NCBI GenBank assembly: GCA_963669155.1
Contig: OZ022596.1
Location: forward strand, 9,429,979-9,493,978
DNA from: Arbacia lixula
Lineage: Eukaryota > Echinodermata > Echinoidea > Arbacioida > Arbaciidae
DNA: 64,000 nucleotides
Direction of reading: 5' to 3'
Position 1 is the first letter of the stretch, and each line of letters begins with the position of its first letter. Under the pieces are notes generated by a model. The model saw only the letters and a program-made list of their open reading frames with translations, was not told where the DNA came from and did no database searches. This document shows positions 60,001 through 64,000 of this stretch, one piece after another. Made by a program: the position numbers and the translations under genes.

Positions 60001-60125
60001 ATGACCGCCATTAACACAATAGCCGTCTTAACGCAGAAGCATACAAGTGCAAGGCCGCCCTGCCGAATAGCCGCTGCCATTTTTGCAATCGTGTTATGTC
60101 GATCGCTGGCGTGAACACGTAACAT
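45747..60125 (-). CDS. WSCD-type Golgi sulfotransferase, four coding exons
   Basis: Exons 60125-59852, 57308-57117, 56679-56470 and 46126-45747 join in phase 1 at every junction, giving 351 aa. Residues 24-48 form one hydrophobic segment after a short basic N-terminus, so a type II Golgi membrane protein is expected. The lumenal part has SFPGSGNTW (121-129), the loop that binds the 5' phosphosulfate of PAPS, and RNPYDA (193-198), matching the 3' phosphate-binding region. [17 protein letters not shown] and [10 protein letters not shown] follow. This order is that of the sulfotransferase domain of WSCD1/WSCD2-like proteins, but no WSC domain is present. Sequons NMT (100) and NHS (111) lie in exon 2. 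The acceptor substrate is unknown. Intron 3 is 10.3 kb and full of inverted repeats. Confidence 0.9.
46370..46840. mobile_element. TIR element in sulfotransferase intron 3
   Basis: GCTAGTGATAATCGTTT at the left pairs with the inverted AAACGATTATCACTAGC at the right. Inner blocks including ATCGAAAAAGATCATGACG, TGCAACACT and TCAGGTGTGATAC are mirrored. It belongs to the same family as 27793-28167 but has a different middle of about 120 bp. It begins 244 bp downstream, in genome coordinates, of the acceptor of exon 4. Confidence 0.8.
47241..47613. mobile_element. Near-perfect 365-bp palindrome with TTAA ends
   Basis: TTAA at 47241-47244 and at 47610-47613 encloses an element beginning AGGGCATATACTGTACTGGG and ending in its complement. 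The two halves pair almost throughout and meet at TTCGGCCCGAAC near 47427. TTAA duplications are characteristic of piggyBac and Kolobok superfamilies. It is non-coding. Confidence 0.85.
47813..48224. repeat. Recent tandem duplication, 218-bp period
   Basis: From TTCCCACCCTGTCGAATTTT through CGTTTACCGAACACATGT, the two copies (about 47846-48006 and 48063-48224) appear identical. They differ only in the length of the poly-C tract at their starts. The lack of differences suggests a recent event or an assembly duplication. Confidence 0.85.
48527..48675. repeat. (ACT/ACA)n trinucleotide tract
   Basis: Mixed CTA/CAA triplets; the long tyrosine/asparagine, leucine/glutamine and valine open frames across it are artefacts of this repeat. 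Confidence 0.9.
49265..50310. repeat. Left arm of a 6-kb inverted duplication
   Basis: This arm reappears inverted at 53540-55240. Matching blocks in order include AACGGCGACTTGAG-AGAGACAACGTACCAACCGCA, ATATGGAGCTATTA, a purine-rich tract, CATGGAGATTGACAT, AAAATTATTGAAGGTAGAACATTT and TGGTGGAAAGC. It contains (GA)n tracts at 49440-49475 and 49800-49900 and a poly-G run near 49606-49623. It is non-coding and lies in sulfotransferase intron 3. Confidence 0.8.
50725..50904. mobile_element. Short TIR element in the loop of the inverted duplication
   Basis: CTCGTTTAATCACGTAATGG at 50725-50744 pairs with the inverted ACCATTACGTGATCAACGAG at 50885-50904. It is about 180 bp, moderately GC-rich and non-coding. 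Confidence 0.5.
51115..51535. repeat. Purine-rich low-complexity tracts
   Basis: GACA/GA repeats at 51128-51300, then (TG)n at 51450-51478 and (GA)n at 51478-51520. Long serine/leucine/cysteine or arginine/glutamate frames here are repeat artefacts. Confidence 0.95.
51540..53535. other. Loop of the inverted duplication, no recognised gene
   Basis: AT-rich intronic sequence between the arms. No protein domain, RNA gene or repeat pair was recognised. Confidence 0.4.
53540..55240. repeat. Right arm of a 6-kb inverted duplication
   Basis: Inverted counterpart of 49265-50310. It is longer because it contains the TIR element at 54035-54472 and expanded CT-rich tracts (53950-54020 and 54800-55060). 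Confidence 0.8.
54035..54472. mobile_element. TIR element nested in the right arm
   Basis: CCCCGTTCATATAC at the left pairs with GTATATGAACGGGG at the right, and CCGTTCATATACNC also occurs inside near 54110 and 54380. It is about 440 bp. No counterpart exists in the left arm, so it inserted after the inverted duplication formed. The plus-strand frame across it has no recognisable domain. Confidence 0.75.
55440..55935. mobile_element. Foldback element in sulfotransferase intron 3
   Basis: The left arm (55440-55535) with CACAGTGAAATATGGCGTAT, CTGTCACACCGG and ATGTGCACGGCCCAT is mirrored at 55838-55935. The central part of about 300 bp is non-coding. Confidence 0.75.
58637..59790. mobile_element. 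Long-TIR element in sulfotransferase intron 1
   Basis: AAGTGGTGTCGTCATACG at the left is mirrored by a CATATGAAGACACCACTT end at the right. The arms of about 220 bp pair through CAAGACAATTGGCTCTAAA-like, CCGATATTGTCTATCGGGCTAGTGTC-like and ACAACTGGTTCTAAA-like blocks. The element is about 1.15 kb, without a transposase, and its right end lies about 60 bp from the exon 1 splice donor. Confidence 0.75.
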
Positions 60126-61440
60126 GACCGATGTAAGAGCGCAAGCAGTGATTGCAGGTTAGTGAAGAACAGCTGCAATGGAATGCCTTGCAATATCTTC
60201 TGAGATTACACTCGACGGGGTATATCACGCGCAATTCCGGAATCCTGCTATCGTGATAATAGTGAAAAACTGCTACTGGAAAACCTCTGCCCATAGCGGT
60301 CGCGTACGGACAGACGATGGCACTGTGCGAATCCTAGAATTTTTACAGCCGTTTTGTTCGAAAGGCTAGCAATTTACATGACGTCAGGTTTTGCGTACCT
60401 ACACACGCACCGCGTTACCCTCCGCCCCCATTTCACCCTCTCTATCCTTCTCTCTTCCTGGCCACGCTCCCTGAACCCTCCTGCTCTCCCGTATTTTAGA
60501 AAATTTGGATTAGGAAGGCGTCGAGCGTGTGAACAAGAAAGACACTTTTGCATAAATCGTGTTAGTATCATTATGACCAAGGATGTACCACTTGATATGA
60601 CAATTGATAGATTTAAAGTAAAAACGCACACATTACAAGTTCAATTATTCATTTACAAAACTGTCGAATATTAGAATACTCTATCCAGTACTCTGCCCAA
60701 AATAATTTTTTGTTTGATTGAATGTCTTAACCGTCAAAATTTTCCCATAGACATTCTACAGAGAGCCTCTCGTTACGTAATACTGCATAACTGAGTCAGC
60801 GCTGAAAATAGTGAATTCCTGCTATTTTGACCAATAGCAGGAATCCGGAATTGGGCGTAACTGTATATATAGATTACCTGTCTTCCCAACTGACAAATGA
60901 AAGACGAGTAACGTTACATTCTCATAAATTCCCAGTCCGTTCCGAGATGGAAAAGAAAGTGAGAATAATTAGTGTACTGCAGCCAGATTCCTTTATTGAA
61001 TAATTTGTTCAGAAATGGCGCAAGAGGAAGCCAGGGTAAATAAACTACGCTGGGAAACGACATGTGGACCATGAAGACGGAATCGATCAGGCAAACTTAA
61101 TTGTGAGTGGAAGCTGTCCATATGTGTGTTATCACGTTCCGTCCTCATGCCATGAGGTGACCATGGGTGGATATGTATGGTATATGTGTGTGTGTGTGTG
61201 TGTGTGTGAGTGTGTGTATGTGTGTGTGTGTGTGTCTGTGTGCGTGTGTATGTGAATGGACTCAGATAAATCATATACAGTGTGTGGGGGGAGGGGCTCA
61301 AATGTGGGGGTGGGGTTAAATATATCATATACAGTATGTGTGGAGGAGGCGACTCGAACAAAATATGACAGTGTTTGTTGTTTGTTTACTTTGGGGATGG
61401 GGGGGGGGGGGCTCAAAGAGGCTTTATTGATTGATTGATT
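60126..61440. other. Upstream flank of the sulfotransferase gene
   Basis: The promoter of the sulfotransferase is expected here, but no TATA box or start site was assigned. An ATGACGTCA (CRE-like) lies near 60378 and a (TG)n microsatellite at about 61184-61255. No other gene was recognised. Confidence 0.4.
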
Positions 61441-64000
61441 ATTTTATTATTACCATCATCATCATTGACAAGAATATGTGAAACATGACATTTCTACTGA
61501 CAATTTCATGACATGGATACATGATACATGAATACACATGTCATAACAACTTTTTTTTTTCAACCGTCAGAGATGACTTATAACTAATGGCAATATGGAG
61601 TCAGATAGAGCACATGTGCTAGTCGAGCCTGACTCGCATTGATTACAAATCTGTTGAGACAAAAAATACATAAATATAAATGGGTTCATACATGAATTGT
61701 ATAAAGATTATACCTCCTTATGAGAATGATTCTATAATCAAATTCAAAAGCAGTTCGTATTACAATTTGATTAATGCCTCATACAAAAAAGATGTACCTA
61801 ATATGATATTACATGAAAGAAATGTAGTGGAAACTAAAATATTACATATAATTGAACAATGTGTTTTTTCTTTATAATTGAATGATTAATTAAGGTAAAA
61901 TAATGTACAAGTTAGTTAATCGTAATGAAACATAATCATAGGGAGTACAAAACAACCATTTACTTTTCGCTCAATAGCATGTCTGAAATAGCTTTCCGAA
62001 AACCACATCGAGATGTTTCTGCTCTCAAAGTTTGTGGGATTGCGTTCCAAAAACTACTTCCTACAAAGGACATTTCCCCTGCATTGTTTTGAAAAGGGGG
62101 AACTAAATCAAACATGAATGTACATACAGATAACTTGTGCAGGTGATATATGTTCAACAATCTTAGCTCTTCAAAAAGAGGTTGAGTATGGGCACGATAT
62201 AAGCTAAATGTTATGGCACGTACAGCCATTTTCTGCGTATAGAATATACAATTAAGATTTGATTTATAAGTACTACCCCAAACTTCAATGCCATATGTAA
62301 TGTGGGGTTGAATGAATGCTTTGTATAACATAATTAGAGTATGCCTAGGTACAAAGTATCGTAATTTAAATAAAATATCAACCTTCCTTCTGACAGATTC
62401 ATTTACAAGCACGGATCTGGGCATCCCATGTCAAATGGTTATCAATGTGTATGCCCACAAATGTAGCGACATCTACTTCTTTTATTTCTTGCCCATATAA
62501 TTCTATTTTACCCAGAGGGTTAAACTCTTTTCTTCGGCTGCTTAACAACATGTAATTTGTTTTTGAGATATTAACTGTTAACTTATCTGCAACAGACCAG
62601 TCTTGTATTTTCCGTACATGGTAATTAACTTCATTGACATCTATATCAATTTCTTTTTTTGAAAAAGTATGAAAAATATTAGAATCATCAGCAAATAATC
62701 TGAAGTTAAAGAAGTCAGTTGCAGATGGCAAGTCATTTATGTAAATCAAAAATAATGTAGGCCCTAATACAGAGCCCTGTGGAACACCACATTTTATCAG
62801 CCTTTTCTCTGAAGAAGATTCTTTGTATTTCACAAACTGATAACGATCTTTCAAGTAACTTTTGAACCATTTAAGTCGGAGACCACGGATACCATAATGT
62901 GATAACTTCCGAAATAATATTCCATGATCAATCGTGTCAAACGCTTTCTGGAAATCCAGAAATATTCCAAGTGTTAACTGACCTTCATCCATTGCTTTTA
63001 ACACTGAATTAATGAGATTGACAAGGGACAATTTTGTGCTATACTTCTTTCGAAACCCATACTGATGCCGGTATAAGATATTGCAATTTTCAAGAAAACT
63101 TATAAGACGGATATTAACAATCTTCTCTAAGACCTTACCTAATACTGGGAGCACTGACATTGGTCTGTAATTTCCAGAATCATCTTTACTGCCTTTCTTA
63201 AAAAGTGGGGTTACTTTTGCTGTTTTCATTTCATCAGGAAATTTACCACTGGCTAATGACAGATTGAATATATGTGACAATGGTTCTGACAAAACAGGAG
63301 CTCTATCTTTAAGCAGACGCACTGGAATATTATCATGACCACAGGCCTTTTTTATATCTAGGGAACGAATGAGATCTAAGACTTCCTGTTTAGTCACAGG
63401 TTTCCAGAATAAGGATTGCTCTACACAATTACCTAGATAGCCACGAACTGAATGATCAGAACTTGGCAACGCTTCAGCTAATTTTGGACCTATGCTTGAA
63501 AAGAAATCATTGAATTCATTTGCAATGTCCTTTTCTGACGTAATTACTACTTCATTTCCATCAATCATTTTGATAAGTTTGTCCACAGTGGTACCTTTGA
63601 TTTTAGTATTTTGCCCGTTTAATATATCATTGATAATTTCCCACGTCTTACTTGTATTATTTTTATTATCATTCAACAAAGTACTATAATAATATGCACT
63701 TACGCAGTTTTAAGAACTGTTGTTAATGTATTGCGATAATTCCGATATATTTGCAAAACATTCACATTATAGTTGGATCTCTTCACTTTTGAATACAACT
63801 TATATTTCTTATGGATCGACTTGTAAATACCTCTAGTTATCCATGGCTTTTTAGGAGTGCCCTTAACCCTGCCCCCCGTCCTTACTTTGATAGGTGCATG
63901 CTTGTTGCAAATGTCATTAAACACAGATCAAAAGTTGGAATAAGCTTCATTCACATCATCACAATTTTGGATGCATGACCACTCTTGCTCAGCAAGTTCC
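61440..64000 (-). pseudogene. CR1/Jockey-group LINE, ORF2 with frameshifts, truncated by window end
   Basis: Minus-strand order: a linker with KKPWITRGIYKSIHKKYK (63924-63700); the reverse transcriptase (63679-62399) with FKKGSKDDSGNYRPMSVLP, FLDFQKAFDTIDH, GVPQGSVLGPTLFLIYINDL and the catalytic FADD; and the C-terminal tail (62424-61960) with PHITYGIEVWGSTYKSNLN. Frames shift near 63705 and near 62410, and a TGA lies near 63930, so the copy is not functional as read. The 3' end has GAT/AAT triplets and an AATC repeat at about 61425-61470, the microsatellite tail of this LINE group. The endonuclease domain would lie beyond the window. Confidence 0.88.

Overview
This window looks like nuclear DNA from a marine invertebrate, most likely a deuterostome such as an echinoderm (for example a sea urchin or a relative); this is an inference. 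It is AT-rich, its genes are split by GT-AG introns into short exons, and it holds a rhodopsin-type GPCR pair, a WSCD-type sulfotransferase, a stand-alone P2X7-type cytoplasmic-domain gene, a THAP/RNase-H-like transposase gene, CR1/Jockey-group LINE remains and many foldback or MITE-like elements. No tRNA, rRNA or bacterial-type operon was recognised. All exon joins below come from matching splice sites, codon phases and protein sense by eye.

Layout. (1) 0.2-6.9 kb, minus: a complete three-exon class A GPCR (355 aa). (2) 7-14.2 kb: repeats and LINE remains without a gene. (3) 14.28-31.89 kb: the most striking feature, a candidate mobile element of about 17.6 kb. Its ends carry five short blocks in matching inverted order. 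Two intact spliced genes point inward from the ends: a 233-aa P2X7-type zinc-domain protein on the plus strand (14.7-16.3 kb) and an 810-aa THAP plus DDE/RNase-H-like transposase on the minus strand (30.2-23.3 kb, with a 5' non-coding exon at 31.2 kb). Both start just inside a shared end motif containing a CRE-like TGACGTCA. The palindrome TACATGTA is roughly ten times denser inside the element than outside. (4) 32-35.7 kb: duplicated blocks shared with 8-14 kb and 40.8-41.4 kb. (5) 35.7-40.4 kb, minus: a second GPCR (333 aa) with the same exon structure as the first. (6) 41.4-44 kb: a broken LINE, a broken copy of the sulfotransferase last exon and a large hairpin repeat. (7) 45.7-60.1 kb, minus: a four-exon sulfotransferase (351 aa, type II membrane protein) whose introns are full of inverted-repeat elements, including a 6-kb inverted duplication. 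(8) 61.4-64 kb, minus: a CR1/Jockey-group LINE with frameshifts that runs off the window.

How the parts relate. The GPCR pair is a local duplication. The 17.6-kb element lies between duplicated blocks and appears to carry its own transposase together with a P2X7-domain cargo gene. Smaller TIR elements sit inside it and inside the introns of the host genes.
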